Of a stretch of DNA of 64,000 bases, positions 51,157-61,560 are shown in pieces. The position numbers and the translations under genes were made by a program. Numbering within the stretch: position 1 is the first letter of the stretch; every line of letters starts with the position of its first letter. The DNA comes from Buchnera aphidicola (Takecallis taiwana) (lineage in GTDB: Bacteria > Pseudomonadota > Gammaproteobacteria > Enterobacterales > Enterobacteriaceae), in assembly GCF_039355125.1 (NCBI RefSeq), contig NZ_CP134979.1, positions 40,890 through 104,889 on the forward strand. The letters run 5' to 3'. The notes beneath the pieces are model-generated. The model had not been told where the DNA came from and did no database searches. It worked only from the letters and a program-made list of their open reading frames with translations.

Positions 51157-52356
51157 ATGATAGATAAACAAGATCATAGAAAAATCAATAAAATTATGCG
51201 TTTGTACCATAAACAAAAAGAAGCTCCAGGTATGATATTTTGGCATCATAATGGATGGATCATTTTTAATGAATTAAAAAAATTTGTGAGTATGCAATTA
51301 AATAAATGGAATTATCAAGAAGTAAATACACCGATTATGTTAAGTAAATCTTTATGGAATGTTAGTGGTCATTTAGAAAATTTTTTTGAATCAATTTTTT
51401 TTACACATTCAGACAATAAAAAATATTGTATTAAACCAATGAATTGTCCCGCACATATACAAATATTTAATAAATATTTAAAATCATATCGTGATCTTCC
51501 GGTACGAATAGCAGAATTTGGTATTTGTCACCGTAACGAAACATCTGGTGCATTATATGGGTTAATGCGATTAAAAAGCTTTACACAAGATGATGCGCAT
51601 ATATTTTGTACACAAAATCAAATACAACAAGAAATAGTTAATTGTATTAATATGATTATAGAGTCTTATTTAGTCTTTGGGTTTAAAAAAATTCATATTA
51701 AATTTTCTACGCGTCCTGAAAAAAGAATTGGAACAGATGAAATTTGGGATAAAGCAGAATTAAGTTTAAAATATGCGTTATCTGATAGTAATCTTGATTT
51801 TGAATATCAACATGGCGAAGGTGCATTTTATGGTCCTAAAATTGAATTTATTTTAGAAGATTACTTAAATAGATTATGGCAATGTGGTACAATACAACTA
51901 GATTTTTATTTACCAGATCGTTTTGGATCATATTATATTGATGATAATAACAATCGTAAAATACCAATTATGATTCATCGTGCAATATTAGGATCAATAG
52001 AGCGATTTATTGGAATTTTATTAGAACAATATTCAGGATTAATGCCAGTATGGTTATCACCTATTCAAGTGATGCTGATTAATATTAATGATAATCATAG
52101 TCAATATGTTATTGATCTGGCTGCTAAATTATGCAAATTAAATATTAGAGTTCGATATAATATAAAGAATGAAAAAATTAATTTAAAAATAAGAAAGTAT
52201 ATTGTTGAAAAAATTCCTTATATATTAATTTGTGGTGATCAAGAAATACGTAATAATCAGATTAGTGTTCGTGATAGAAATAATGAAACTACAATTATGA
52301 GTATTAAGGATTTTATAAAAAAAATACAGTATGAAATTGATTTTCGTGTGCTATAA
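51157..52356 (+). CDS. thrS: threonyl-tRNA synthetase lacking TGS and editing domains
   Basis: Charges tRNA-Thr. About 399 residues against 642 in E. coli: only the class II catalytic core and the C-terminal anticodon-binding domain remain, starting at the DHRKI segment (E. coli residue about 243). Zinc ligands are kept in [13 protein letters not shown] (Cys; usual CPGH), TQDDAHIFC and [13 protein letters not shown]; motif 2 reads [20 protein letters not shown]. Possible starts are TTG 51142 or ATG 51157, which has only a weak GGA upstream. The long intact frame implies selection, but proofreading against Ser-tRNA-Thr would be lost. Confidence 0.9.
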   Translation: MIDKQDHRKINKIMRLYHKQKEAPGMIFWHHNGWIIFNELKKFVSMQLNKWNYQEVNTPIMLSKSLWNVSGHLENFFESIFFTHSDNKKYCIKPMNCPAHIQIFNKYLKSYRDLPVRIAEFGICHRNETSGALYGLMRLKSFTQDDAHIFCTQNQIQQEIVNCINMIIESYLVFGFKKIHIKFSTRPEKRIGTDEIWDKAELSLKYALSDSNLDFEYQHGEGAFYGPKIEFILEDYLNRLWQCGTIQLDFYLPDRFGSYYIDDNNNRKIPIMIHRAILGSIERFIGILLEQYSGLMPVWLSPIQVMLININDNHSQYVIDLAAKLCKLNIRVRYNIKNEKINLKIRKYIVEKIPYILICGDQEIRNNQISVRDRNNETTIMSIKDFIKKIQYEIDFRVL

Positions 52357-52361
52357 ACTTT

Positions 52362-52376
52362 GGAGGAATAAGTATT
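52362..52376 (+). promoter_or_regulatory. Shine-Dalgarno plus AUU start of infC
   Basis: GGAGG at 52362-52366, seven bases before ATT at 52374. This is among the strongest ribosome-binding sites in the window and precedes a non-canonical start codon, the arrangement by which IF3 represses its own translation in E. coli. Confidence 0.85.
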
Positions 52377-52922
52377 AAATCGAGTAAACGTATTCAATGT
52401 ATGAAAAATAATCGTATTAATGATGAAATTCGAGCAAATAAAATTAGGTTAATTGGTGTAAATAACGAATTAATTGGTATTGTAACGATTGATGTAGGTT
52501 TACAATATGCAAGAAAATTAAAATTAGATCTAGTAGAAATTAGTCCTAATGCAAATCCAATTGTTTGTCGTATTATGGATTATGGTAAATTTTTATACAA
52601 AAAAAGTAAAAATTTGAAAGAACAAAAGAAAAAACAAAAAACGATACAAATTAAAGAAGTAAAATTTAGGCCTAATACTGATATTGGTGATTATCATGTT
52701 AAAGTAAATCATTTAATACGATTTTTACAACAAGGACATAAAGTAAAAATTACATTACGATTTCGTGGTCGAGAAATGGCATATCAACATATTGGTATTT
52801 CTATGTTAAATAGGATTAAAGATGATTTAATGAAAATATCAATTATAGAGTCATTTCCTAAAAAAATAGAAGGTCGTCAGATGTTAATGATTTTATCACC
52901 TAAAAAAATTAATACTTTATGA
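52374..52922 (+). CDS. infC: translation initiation factor IF-3, AUU start
   Basis: Keeps ribosomal subunits apart and checks start codons. Reading from ATT at 52374 gives [20 protein letters not shown], which lines up residue by residue with the E. coli start [20 protein letters not shown]; an ATG at 52401 would lose nine residues. 182 residues (180 in E. coli). N-domain with [20 protein letters not shown], Lys-rich linker, C-domain with KVKFRP-type [17 protein letters not shown] and [14 protein letters not shown]. First of infC-rpmI-rplT. The AUU start probably keeps autoregulation. Confidence 0.96.
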   Translation: MKSSKRIQCMKNNRINDEIRANKIRLIGVNNELIGIVTIDVGLQYARKLKLDLVEISPNANPIVCRIMDYGKFLYKKSKNLKEQKKKQKTIQIKEVKFRPNTDIGDYHVKVNHLIRFLQQGHKVKITLRFRGREMAYQHIGISMLNRIKDDLMKISIIESFPKKIEGRQMLMILSPKKINTL

Positions 52923-52948
52923 ATTTAACTTTAGTACAGGTCATATTT

Positions 52949-53146
52949 ATGCCTAAGATGAAAACATTGAAAAGTGCTTCCAAACGTTTTAAGAATATTA
53001 ATGATGGAAAATTTAAACGAAAACAAGCAAATTTAAGACATATTTTAACAAAAAAAACATCTAATCGGAAAAGACATTTGCAAAAAAAAATTTTGGTATC
53101 AAAATCTGATACAAATCATGTGCGATCCTTTTTTCCGTATATGTAA
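52949..53146 (+). CDS. rpmI: 50S ribosomal protein L35
   Basis: Small 50S protein of exactly 65 residues from ATG 52949 ([14 protein letters not shown]...), preceded by ACAGG. The frame is open a little further upstream but those codons do not belong. [20 protein letters not shown] is the family core. Between infC and rplT as in most bacteria; 26 bases after infC. Confidence 0.96.
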   Translation: MPKMKTLKSASKRFKNINDGKFKRKQANLRHILTKKTSNRKRHLQKKILVSKSDTNHVRSFFPYM

Positions 53147-53196
53147 TTTTTTTACGATTATAATATTTATGATAATATTTTTAGAAAGGGGTGTAC

Positions 53197-53550
53197 ATGG
53201 CTCGTGTTAAACGGGGTGTAACTGCACATTCAAAACATAAAAAACTTTTGAAAAAAGCGAAAGGATATTATGGTGCTAGATCGCGTGTTTATCGTGTTGC
53301 AAAACAAGCAGTCATTAAAGCTGGTCAATATGCATATCGTGATAGAAGACAAAAAAAACGACAATTTCGAAAATTATGGATAACACGTATTAATGCAGCT
53401 GTACGTATACATGATATTTCATATAGTAGTTTTATGTTTGGATTAAAAAAAATGGATATAACAATTAATCGTAAAATATTATCAAATATTGCTATTATTG
53501 ATAATGGTACTTTTGAGACCTTAGTAGAAAATGTAAAAAATAATTTATAA
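53197..53550 (+). CDS. rplT: 50S ribosomal protein L20
   Basis: Early 50S assembly protein. 117 residues from ATG 53197, with AAAGGGG just upstream. [20 protein letters not shown] and [20 protein letters not shown] are nearly unchanged from E. coli. In E. coli L20 represses its own operon by binding mRNA; the needed RNA fold was not checked here. A terminator hairpin follows before pheS. Confidence 0.97.
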   Translation: MARVKRGVTAHSKHKKLLKKAKGYYGARSRVYRVAKQAVIKAGQYAYRDRRQKKRQFRKLWITRINAAVRIHDISYSSFMFGLKKMDITINRKILSNIAIIDNGTFETLVENVKNNL

Positions 53551-53586
53551 TAATTATTTTATCGTATGATACTAATATTTTGATAT

Positions 53587-53608
53587 AAGCTTCCTATTAT
53601 GGAAGCTT
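53587..53608 (+). terminator. hairpin between rplT and pheS
   Basis: AAGCTTCC (53587-53594), loop TATTAT, GGAAGCTT (53601-53608), then TTATAAA. An 8-bp GC-containing stem typical of an intrinsic terminator. It could end the ribosomal transcript or act partially ahead of pheST. Its AGCTTCC/GGAAGCT stem is the same as in the argH-rpoD terminator. Confidence 0.75.
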
Positions 53609-53636
53609 TTATAAATATATACTTTTAGGTAGCATT

Positions 53637-54656
53637 GTGAACGAAGAAAATATTGTATTTAATGATAAACAATTTCTTACTATTTTTAAAACAGAATGCA
53701 GTAATGTTAAAACAACAACTGAATTGGATAAATTAAGAATTAAATATCTTGGAAGAAAAGGTTTAATTCCATATTATATTAAAAAATTTCAGTCTTTGGT
53801 ATTAATAGAACGTAAATATTTTTGTAAAAAAATTAATGTTGTTAAAAATAAAATTTATACATTGATTAATATAAAAAAAATATTTCTTGAAGATTTATAT
53901 ACTCAAAAAAAAAAAAATACACCTTACATAGATATTTCTCTGCCAGGCAGAAGGAGCGATATTGGTGCTATACATCCAATTACTGGTATGTTGTATTATA
54001 TTGAATCTATTTTTTGTCAGTTAGGTTTTCAAATTATTTATAATGGTTTTGAAGTAGAAGATCAATACCATAATTTTGATGCTTTAAATATACCTGTATT
54101 TCATCCTGCTCGTAATATGCAAGATACATTTTGGTTTAATGCGAATGATTTATTACGCACTCAAACATCAAATATGCAAATTCATGCTTTAGAGAAAAAG
54201 AAATTACCGATTAAAATTATCATGCCGGGGAAAGTATATCGTAAAGATTATGATCAAACACATAGTCCAATGTTTCATCAGATTGAAGGTTTAATAATTG
54301 ATAAAGATATTAGTTTTTCTAATTTAAAATGGATTATAAAGAATTTTTTAAGTATTTTTTTTGAAAAAAAAATGACTTTTAGATTTCGAGCATCTTATTT
54401 TCCATTTACTGTATTATCTGCAGAAGTAGATATTATGAATCATAGCAATTCTTGGTTAGAAGTTTTAGGATGTGGTATGGTTCATCCAAATATTTTAAAA
54501 CAATTTGATATTGATACTACAATTTATTCTGGTCTGGCTTTTGGGATGGGTATAGAACGTATGATTATGTTATATTATGGAGTAAATGATTTACGTGCAT
54601 TTTTAAAAAATGATTTAAAATTTTTACAACAATTTAAACAAGGCAGGTATTATTAA
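53637..54656 (+). CDS. pheS: phenylalanyl-tRNA synthetase, alpha subunit
   Basis: Catalytic half of the alpha2-beta2 PheRS. 339 residues (327 in E. coli) from GTG 53637. N-terminal coiled coil (about 1-95), then DISLPGRRSDIGAIHPI, NFDALNIPVFHPARNMQDTF, motif 2 RKDYDQTHSPMFHQIEGL and motif 3 GLAFGMGIERMIMLYYGVND. A run of 13 A (53905-53917) encodes QKKKN in the coiled-coil/catalytic linker and is in frame, a slippage-prone site. Stop and pheT start share one base (TAATG). Confidence 0.96.
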   Translation: MNEENIVFNDKQFLTIFKTECSNVKTTTELDKLRIKYLGRKGLIPYYIKKFQSLVLIERKYFCKKINVVKNKIYTLINIKKIFLEDLYTQKKKNTPYIDISLPGRRSDIGAIHPITGMLYYIESIFCQLGFQIIYNGFEVEDQYHNFDALNIPVFHPARNMQDTFWFNANDLLRTQTSNMQIHALEKKKLPIKIIMPGKVYRKDYDQTHSPMFHQIEGLIIDKDISFSNLKWIIKNFLSIFFEKKMTFRFRASYFPFTVLSAEVDIMNHSNSWLEVLGCGMVHPNILKQFDIDTTIYSGLAFGMGIERMIMLYYGVNDLRAFLKNDLKFLQQFKQGRYY

Positions 54657-56992
54657 TGAAGTTAAGTGAGCAATCTTTACGAAATTGGATTGACACAAAA
54701 TTAAATATTCAAGCTATTTGCGAACAGTTAACCATGTCTGGTTTAGAAGTAGAAGATATTCAATATTATATAAAAAAATTTAGTTATATTTATATTGGTG
54801 AAATTATTGCATTGCAACAACACCCTAATGTTACTTATTTAATTATTGTGCAAATTAATCTTGGTAAAAAAATTGTTAATATTGTTTGTGAGAGTGGTAT
54901 AGTATCAAAAAATATGAAAGTTTTTGTTGCATGCCATGGTGCAAAATTATGCAACAAAAATATTATAGAAACTATGAATATTCAAGGAATAACCTCTGAA
55001 GGTGTAATTTGTACATTGAGTGATTTAGGTTTTATTGATTATAAAAATACAATTATTGTATTACCATATTCTAGCTCGATTGGGTTATGTGTTATGGATT
55101 ACATATTTTATCAAGATACAATTATTAAAATTAATACTATGTTTAATAGATTAGATGTATTAGGTGCGTTTGGTGTTGCTCGTGATGTTGCAATTTTAAA
55201 TAATTTACCAATCCCAAAAATCATGCGTATAAATATACCAGTGACTATTACAGACTATTGTAAAATATGTGTTGAAGATCATAATATCGTTTATCGTTGT
55301 TGTGGGGTATTGATTAGAAATATCAATTTAAACATTAAAACACCTATTTGGATGAAGGAAAAATTAAGAAAATATGATATTAATTCTGTAAATATTGTTG
55401 TAGATATTATTAATTATGTTTTTATAGAATTAGGGCAATCGATATATTCATTTAGTTTTTTTGATCAAATATATGATATTATTGTTAGCTGTAAAAATAA
55501 TAATATGTATTGTATGAAGTACAATAATCATGTTATATCCTTTTTAGGAAATATTGATTTTAATATGTTACCTATTAATGTAAATGATACAAATTTATTT
55601 ATTGGATCATTTTTTATAGATCCTAATATTTTAAATCATTCTCTTTATTATGCAAAAAATAAATATCAATTTAAAACAAGTGAATATTTTGTTGATCCGG
55701 TGTATCAAGAACAAATAATAGAATATGCAACAAATTTATTTATAAGAATTTGCGGTGGTAATGTTAGTAAAAGGACATGTATACAATCTAATAATTATCA
55801 TAATTTTATATATAGAAAAATTAAATTATCACATACTTATATTATTAAAATCCTTGGTAATCATATTTCGCGTGATGTGATTGAAAAAATATTAATTCAA
55901 TTAAAATATAAAATTATTTTAATAAATAATATTTGGTATGTGATTCCTCCTTCTTGGCGTATGGATATATTAAGTGTTGAAGATGTGATTTCAGATATGA
56001 TGAGAATTTATCAATATGATAAAATATTACCTGTTCCTTTAATAAATAAAAGCATGATATTACAGAGTAATAAATTAGAAAATTTTTTAAAACGAGTAAA
56101 ATATACATTAATAGATCGCGGTTATTATGAGGTGATTAATTATAGTTTTATTGACCCTAAAATACAAAGTTATTTTCATAAAAAACAAAAATATTTATCT
56201 TTAATGAATCCGATATCACAAGATATGTCATGTATGCGGCGTTCAATTTGGCCAGGTTTAATAAAGACTTTGTTATATCATCAAAACCGTCAACATCATG
56301 AAATACGCTTTTTTGAAAGCGGGTTATGTTTTATACCTGACCTGATGAATAAGTTAGGTGTACATCAAAACTTACATTTTGCTGGAATTATTAGTAATAT
56401 CGATTATAAAAAGCATCATTGGGATATATCTGCTAGACGGTTTGATTTTTATGATTTAAAAGGAGATATTGAATCTATTTTTGATACAATAGGATATTTA
56501 GAAAATATTATATTTAAAAGAAAAGAAATACCTGGTTTACATGTTAGCAATAGTGTAGAAATTATGCTTGATAAGCATATTATTGGTATTATGGGTGAAA
56601 TAGATCCATTTGTTTTAAAGAAATTGCATATAAATTATTCAACTTTTGTGTTTGAATTATTTTGGCATAAGATAGAATTCAAAGATCAGGTTTTTGTAAA
56701 AAAAATATCAGATTTTCCGCATAGCATTAGAGATATTTCAATTATTGTAAATGAAAATATGCTAATTGGAGATTTAGTATTATGTTTACGTAAACAATTT
56801 TTAAATGAAATTCATACAATTAAAATATCTGATATATATACAGGACATACTATTAAAAATGGTAAAAAAAGTGTTACATTAACATTGTTATTTCAGAGTA
56901 TCTATAAAACACTGACAGATGATTATATTAATGATATTATAAAACGTTTTTTACAATATTTATACGATAATTTTCATGCAGTATTAAGGTAG
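54656..56992 (+). CDS. pheT: phenylalanyl-tRNA synthetase, beta subunit
   Basis: tRNA-binding and editing half of PheRS. 778 residues (795 in E. coli). N-terminal tRNA-binding OB domain (about 40-150), B3/B4 editing domain (about 210-390), B5 domain (about 400-470), the catalytic-like core (FFESGLCFIPDL) and a C-terminal FDX-ACB domain (KISDFPHSIRDISIIVNENM). Compared with E. coli the B3/B4 part is strongly diverged, so Tyr editing may be weakened. As I recall, related genomes carry ihfA downstream; none is present here. Confidence 0.95.
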   Translation: MKLSEQSLRNWIDTKLNIQAICEQLTMSGLEVEDIQYYIKKFSYIYIGEIIALQQHPNVTYLIIVQINLGKKIVNIVCESGIVSKNMKVFVACHGAKLCNKNIIETMNIQGITSEGVICTLSDLGFIDYKNTIIVLPYSSSIGLCVMDYIFYQDTIIKINTMFNRLDVLGAFGVARDVAILNNLPIPKIMRINIPVTITDYCKICVEDHNIVYRCCGVLIRNINLNIKTPIWMKEKLRKYDINSVNIVVDIINYVFIELGQSIYSFSFFDQIYDIIVSCKNNNMYCMKYNNHVISFLGNIDFNMLPINVNDTNLFIGSFFIDPNILNHSLYYAKNKYQFKTSEYFVDPVYQEQIIEYATNLFIRICGGNVSKRTCIQSNNYHNFIYRKIKLSHTYIIKILGNHISRDVIEKILIQLKYKIILINNIWYVIPPSWRMDILSVEDVISDMMRIYQYDKILPVPLINKSMILQSNKLENFLKRVKYTLIDRGYYEVINYSFIDPKIQSYFHKKQKYLSLMNPISQDMSCMRRSIWPGLIKTLLYHQNRQHHEIRFFESGLCFIPDLMNKLGVHQNLHFAGIISNIDYKKHHWDISARRFDFYDLKGDIESIFDTIGYLENIIFKRKEIPGLHVSNSVEIMLDKHIIGIMGEIDPFVLKKLHINYSTFVFELFWHKIEFKDQVFVKKISDFPHSIRDISIIVNENMLIGDLVLCLRKQFLNEIHTIKISDIYTGHTIKNGKKSVTLTLLFQSIYKTLTDDYINDIIKRFLQYLYDNFHAVLR

Positions 56993-57076
56993 AAATATGA
57001 TATAAACAGTTATTATGATACTTATATAGGTTGACTTGATAATGATTATTATATTTTTATATAAATAATATTATAT

Positions 57077-59149
57077 TTATAACTCTTTAAAGTCAGCGAA
57101 CATTAAAAATAGTTTTTGAATGTTGAATAATAATATTATACGATTTTGTTTAATATTTTCTGCAGCATGTTTAATGGAATTTTGATTTAAAAAATCATTT
57201 ATAGGTTTAATACATTTAGTAAGTAATATAAAGTATTGATCATATTTTTTTTTTTTAATTAGCATATATGATTTACAAGTCATATTATTAATTTTGATAA
57301 ATATTGTTTTTTCTAATTCATTTTGAAATAATTGATAATTTATAATATAATGTTTATTATAATTTAGATTTATTGATTGTAATAAATTTGTAATTCTTTT
57401 ATATGTAGTAATTAAATTTTGTAATAAGATATTTTTTTTAAATTTTGATATTATTTGTAAGATAATATTCATATTTAATAAATTTTTTTTATGACATGAA
57501 ATTACGGCTTTGATAATATTACTATGATATTTTTTTTGATACCATACATATAGTCGTTTTATTATAAACGACATAATAATATCTATTTTGTTTTCTTGGG
57601 TTTTTAAATCACAATATGTGGATGCTGCATATTGAATTGTTGCATATAAATCAATATCAATATTTTTTTCTATTATGATACGTATAACCCCGATTGTTAA
57701 TCTTCTTAAAAAGAAAGGATCTTTATCTTTTGTTGGTATTTGATTAATTAAAAATAAACCTACTATAGTATCAATTTTTTCTGTTAAAGCTAAAGTACAA
57801 CTTAAAGTTGTAGAGGGTAATGTATCGTTAGAAAATTTTGGATAATATTGTTCTTTTATAGATAAAGCAATATGTTTCGATTCACCTTGTTGGAATGCAG
57901 CATACATACCAATAATTCCTTTTAATTCTGGAAATTCATATACCATATTAGTATTTAAATCACATTTCGATAAATATGCTGCACGTATGCTATCATTCAG
58001 GTTAGTTTGAGTATATTGTGAAATATATTTCATTAATTGTATTAATCGTTTTGATTTATCAAATATTGTACCTAAATTTTCATAAAAAATAATATTTTTT
58101 AATAATACAAAATGGTCTTGTAATTTTATTTGATTATCTTTTTCTAAAAAGAATTGTACATCAAATAATCTTGCATGTAACACATTTGTATTTCCTGATA
58201 TAATATTATAATTATTTTTAGAATTACTGTTTGCAATAATAATAAAGTAATTTGTTAATCTGATATTATTTTTATAGTATATAGGAATAAATTTATGTAT
58301 TTTTTCCATAATGTATATCATAATTTCTTGTGGTATTTGTAAGAAATTTCTTTTATATTTACCTAATAGAATATTTGGCCATTCTACTAAACCAGTAATT
58401 TCATCTAATAATATATTACAAATTTGAATTTTACCGTTTATTGTATTAGCCAGTTTTTGGCTTTGGTATTTAATTTTTTTTTTTCGTATAATAAATTTTG
58501 AAATTACTTTGCCTTTTTGGTATAATAGGTTTTCGTATTCTTTAGCATGTTGAATGTTAATTTTATTAAATTTATTAAATATATTTCCGTATAAATATTT
58601 TTTTGAAGATAAGTGATGTAACTGAAATGGTATTAATGTTTTATTTAATAAAAGAATAATATTTCTAATTGGTCTAATAAATTTTATATTATCGTTATTC
58701 CAAGACATAGATTTTGGAGTGTGGATATTTTGTATTATTATATTAACTATGTTAATTAAAATATTTTGTATTGGTATTGTTTCTGTATTATATTGATAAC
58801 ATAACCACGATCCTTTATCAGTATGTATATTTTTTGTTTGTTTTAATGTAATATTAAATTTTTTTAACCATTTTAATGCTGCATGTGTTAGTAAACCTTG
58901 AGAGTTAAAGGCATATTTTATAGCTGGTCCACGACATTGTATAGTATTAATTATAGGTTTAGCGTTTAATTTTTTAATTATTAACGCAATTCTTCTGGGA
59001 GATTCAAACATAATAATTTTAGAAAAAAGTATATTATATTTTTTTAGTTCGTTGTTACAAACAATATAGCATTGATGAGCTATTTTTCTAATTTGTTGTG
59101 ATGGTATTTCTTCAATGTTTAATTCTAATAAAAATGTTTTATAGTTCAT
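57077..59149 (-). CDS. glyS: glycyl-tRNA synthetase, beta subunit
   Basis: tRNA-binding subunit of the bacterial alpha2-beta2 GlyRS. 690 residues (689 in E. coli). [20 protein letters not shown] at the N-terminus, [20 protein letters not shown]-free central HD-like domain, and the [31 protein letters not shown] segment (about 440-475) are typical. The C-terminal anticodon-binding region is very Ile/Lys/Asn-rich. A 12-A run (coding strand, 57245-57256) encodes KKKK and stays in frame. Overlaps glyQ by 11 bases. Confidence 0.94.
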   Translation of the reverse strand: MNYKTFLLELNIEEIPSQQIRKIAHQCYIVCNNELKKYNILFSKIIMFESPRRIALIIKKLNAKPIINTIQCRGPAIKYAFNSQGLLTHAALKWLKKFNITLKQTKNIHTDKGSWLCYQYNTETIPIQNILINIVNIIIQNIHTPKSMSWNNDNIKFIRPIRNIILLLNKTLIPFQLHHLSSKKYLYGNIFNKFNKINIQHAKEYENLLYQKGKVISKFIIRKKKIKYQSQKLANTINGKIQICNILLDEITGLVEWPNILLGKYKRNFLQIPQEIMIYIMEKIHKFIPIYYKNNIRLTNYFIIIANSNSKNNYNIISGNTNVLHARLFDVQFFLEKDNQIKLQDHFVLLKNIIFYENLGTIFDKSKRLIQLMKYISQYTQTNLNDSIRAAYLSKCDLNTNMVYEFPELKGIIGMYAAFQQGESKHIALSIKEQYYPKFSNDTLPSTTLSCTLALTEKIDTIVGLFLINQIPTKDKDPFFLRRLTIGVIRIIIEKNIDIDLYATIQYAASTYCDLKTQENKIDIIMSFIIKRLYVWYQKKYHSNIIKAVISCHKKNLLNMNIILQIISKFKKNILLQNLITTYKRITNLLQSINLNYNKHYIINYQLFQNELEKTIFIKINNMTCKSYMLIKKKKYDQYFILLTKCIKPINDFLNQNSIKHAAENIKQNRIILLFNIQKLFLMFADFKEL

Positions 59150-60065
59150 GTGATGTCATTTTACCGTTTAATAACGGGAATCCTTGTTTTTTTCTATCTT
59201 GATATTGTGCTTTAGCAATTTTGGTTGATATATTACGGATATTTAAAATATATTTTTGCCTTTCGATATTGGAAATAAGTTTTCGTGCGTCTAGTAAATT
59301 AAAATTATGAGTTGCATATAAGATATGTTCGTAAGCCGGTATTATTAATGGTTTTTTTAAGGATATTAAGCGTTCTGATTCTTTAAGGTGTGTATTAAAT
59401 AAAGTTATTAAAATATTGCCATTTGAAATTTCAAAATTATATTTTGATTGTTCATATTCATTCTTTTGAAATAATTCACTATAATAAATTTTACAATGTT
59501 GATTTTGATCCCATAGTATATTATATACATCATTTACATTTTGAACATGCATAGCTATTCTTTCTATACCATATGTAATTTCTGTTGTTACTGGTTTGCA
59601 TATTAATGAACCCATTTTTTGAAAATATGTAAATTGTGTAATTTCCATACCGTTGAGCCATACTTCCCATCCCATTCCCCATGCACCTAATGTTGGATTT
59701 TCCCAATTATCTTCAATAAAACGTATATCATTTAATTGCATATCTATATTAATAGATTCTAAGGATTGTAAGTATAATGTTTGGATATTATCTGGGGCGG
59801 GTTTCATAACAACTTGAAATTGATAATATTGTTGTAATCTATTTGGGTTATTACCGTATCTTCCATCCGTTGGTCGACGTGAATGTTGTAAATATGCTAT
59901 ATTTAATGGTTCTGGACCAATAGATTTTAAAAATGTATACTGATGAAATGTTCCAGCACCAACTGGAATATCTGTTTGTTGTGCAATAATACAACCTTGT
60001 TGTGACCAAAATTTTTGTAATTTCAAAATTAATTTGTAACAACTGATATTATTTTTGATTTTCAT
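59139..60065 (-). CDS. glyQ: glycyl-tRNA synthetase, alpha subunit
   Basis: Catalytic subunit of GlyRS (class II). 308 residues (303 in E. coli). [80 protein letters not shown] and [10 protein letters not shown] are intact and much better kept than the beta subunit. Translationally coupled to glyS through an 11-base overlap. Confidence 0.97.
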   Translation of the reverse strand: MKIKNNISCYKLILKLQKFWSQQGCIIAQQTDIPVGAGTFHQYTFLKSIGPEPLNIAYLQHSRRPTDGRYGNNPNRLQQYYQFQVVMKPAPDNIQTLYLQSLESINIDMQLNDIRFIEDNWENPTLGAWGMGWEVWLNGMEITQFTYFQKMGSLICKPVTTEITYGIERIAMHVQNVNDVYNILWDQNQHCKIYYSELFQKNEYEQSKYNFEISNGNILITLFNTHLKESERLISLKKPLIIPAYEHILYATHNFNLLDARKLISNIERQKYILNIRNISTKIAKAQYQDRKKQGFPLLNGKMTSHEL

Positions 60066-60288
60066 ATAAAGTAATTTTTATTATTTAATATATAGTATTA
60101 TGTTATATATATAAAATCAATGTTATATAATTGTATAATGTATAATATTACATATATTTACAAAATATAGTGATTTTTTTTTTGTATATCATGTATATTA
60201 ATTATGTAAATTATTTTTAATATACCATATCAATTTTTTAAAAATTTTTCATCTTATTCATTTTTTCAATATATGATACAGGTAAAAT

Positions 60289-60576
60289 ATGATTATAATA
60301 TATGGCGAAGAACGTATTCACACCGGAAAAAGCGCTAGTAGGAGATTAAGAAAAAATAATAATCAAATTCCAAGCATCATTTATGGTCCCAAAAAACCGA
60401 TATTACATATATCATTAGATCATAATACAGTTTTTCATTTACAGCAAAATAATAATTTTAATAATTGTCTTTTAACGATTAAAATTGCACATAAATCATA
60501 TGTAGTCTCTGTACATGCTGTACAAAGACATTGTTTTAAAAAAAAAATATTACATATTGATTTTTTATATCAATAG
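60289..60576 (+). CDS. rplY: 50S ribosomal protein L25
   Basis: Binds 5S rRNA. 95 residues, the short L25 of gammaproteobacteria without the CTC extension. GKSASRRLRKNNNQIPSIIYG and QRHCFKKKILHIDFL match the family core. Ribosome-binding site CAGG seven bases before the ATG. Single gene between glyQ (divergent) and the DedA-family gene (convergent). Confidence 0.95.
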   Translation: MIIIYGEERIHTGKSASRRLRKNNNQIPSIIYGPKKPILHISLDHNTVFHLQQNNNFNNCLLTIKIAHKSYVVSVHAVQRHCFKKKILHIDFLYQ

Positions 60577-60599
60577 ATTTTTATTAAATATATTTATTG

Positions 60600-60670
60600 T
60601 CGGTACGTAATTATTTATTTTTTTATAGTTGGTATTTTTATGATGATTTATATTTTAATTTTCGTACCGA
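60600..60670. terminator. inverted repeat between rplY and the DedA-family gene
   Basis: TCGGTACG (60600-60607) and CGTACCGA (60663-60670) are perfect 8-bp inverted arms 55 bases apart in the convergent gap. GC-richer than the rest. It could form the base of a long terminator stem shared by both genes; the large loop makes this uncertain. Confidence 0.35.
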
Positions 60671-60752
60671 TATAATTATTATATTAATATATTACATGTA
60701 TGTTTCATAAATTTTTATGCAATATATTATTAATAATAATGTATTATATTGA

Positions 60753-61406
60753 TTATTTAATTATTTTTTTAATTATTTTTTGTAATATTTGGTATATTTT
60801 TTTATTTTTATAAAGTATCCATATTATGAATATTATAAATATTGTAATTAGGATGCTTGGAAATAATAACCGTGTCGATAAAAATTTTTTTGTATAGTTT
60901 GGATGTTTAATAATAATACCTGTAAATATTCCAGGCATGAAATATAATATTGGCCATATAATACAACTTATTAGACTTGGTAACATGAATTTTTTAATCG
61001 GAATTTCTACCATACCCGACATCATAGGAATTAATGGTCTAGTTGGACCAATTAATTTTCCAAATAGTATAGTAGTCATACTATATGTGTTGAGTATTTT
61101 TTTTATTTTATTAAATAAAGTAATATTTTTTTGAAAAATACTAATTGTATATATCCACTTCTTAAATTTCCATCCAATATAATAAGATAAATAATCACCA
61201 ATAGAACATGTAATAATACTAGCAATCCATGCAGTGTAAAGTGATAATTTACCACTACCAATTAGTGTACCAATTGTTGTCATTAATACAATACCCGGTA
61301 ATACTAAACCTAATAATGCTACAGATTCTAGAAATGTGACTATAATAACTAAAAGTAAAGGATGTGATGAAAACTGTGTCAACAAAGATGATAACCAAGC
61401 TTTCAT
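60753..61406 (-). CDS. yabI: DedA-family inner-membrane protein (YabI-like)
   Basis: DedA/VTT-domain membrane protein; the family flips or carries phospholipids such as undecaprenyl phosphate or phosphatidylethanolamine in other bacteria. 217 residues (254 in E. coli YabI). Hydrophobic segments with VTFLESVALLGLVLPGIVLM, the SIGDYLSYYIGWKFKKW motif, and FGKLIGPTRPLIPMMSGMVE with the conserved Gly/Arg pair follow YabI closely. The C-terminal helices are shortened. Retention in a reduced genome suggests a needed envelope function. Confidence 0.88.
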   Translation of the reverse strand: MKAWLSSLLTQFSSHPLLLVIIVTFLESVALLGLVLPGIVLMTTIGTLIGSGKLSLYTAWIASIITCSIGDYLSYYIGWKFKKWIYTISIFQKNITLFNKIKKILNTYSMTTILFGKLIGPTRPLIPMMSGMVEIPIKKFMLPSLISCIIWPILYFMPGIFTGIIIKHPNYTKKFLSTRLLFPSILITIFIIFIIWILYKNKKIYQILQKIIKKIIK

Positions 61407-61560
61407 AGTGTCTCATTTTCTGTTTATGAATTAAATTTTGTTTTATCTGTTTATTATATTTTTTTAAAAACAAAAAGTATTTTTATATTATTCTTATTTT
61501 AACATATTTTATATAATAACATATTATGTAATATTTTCAAATTGGTATTTAAATTAATAC

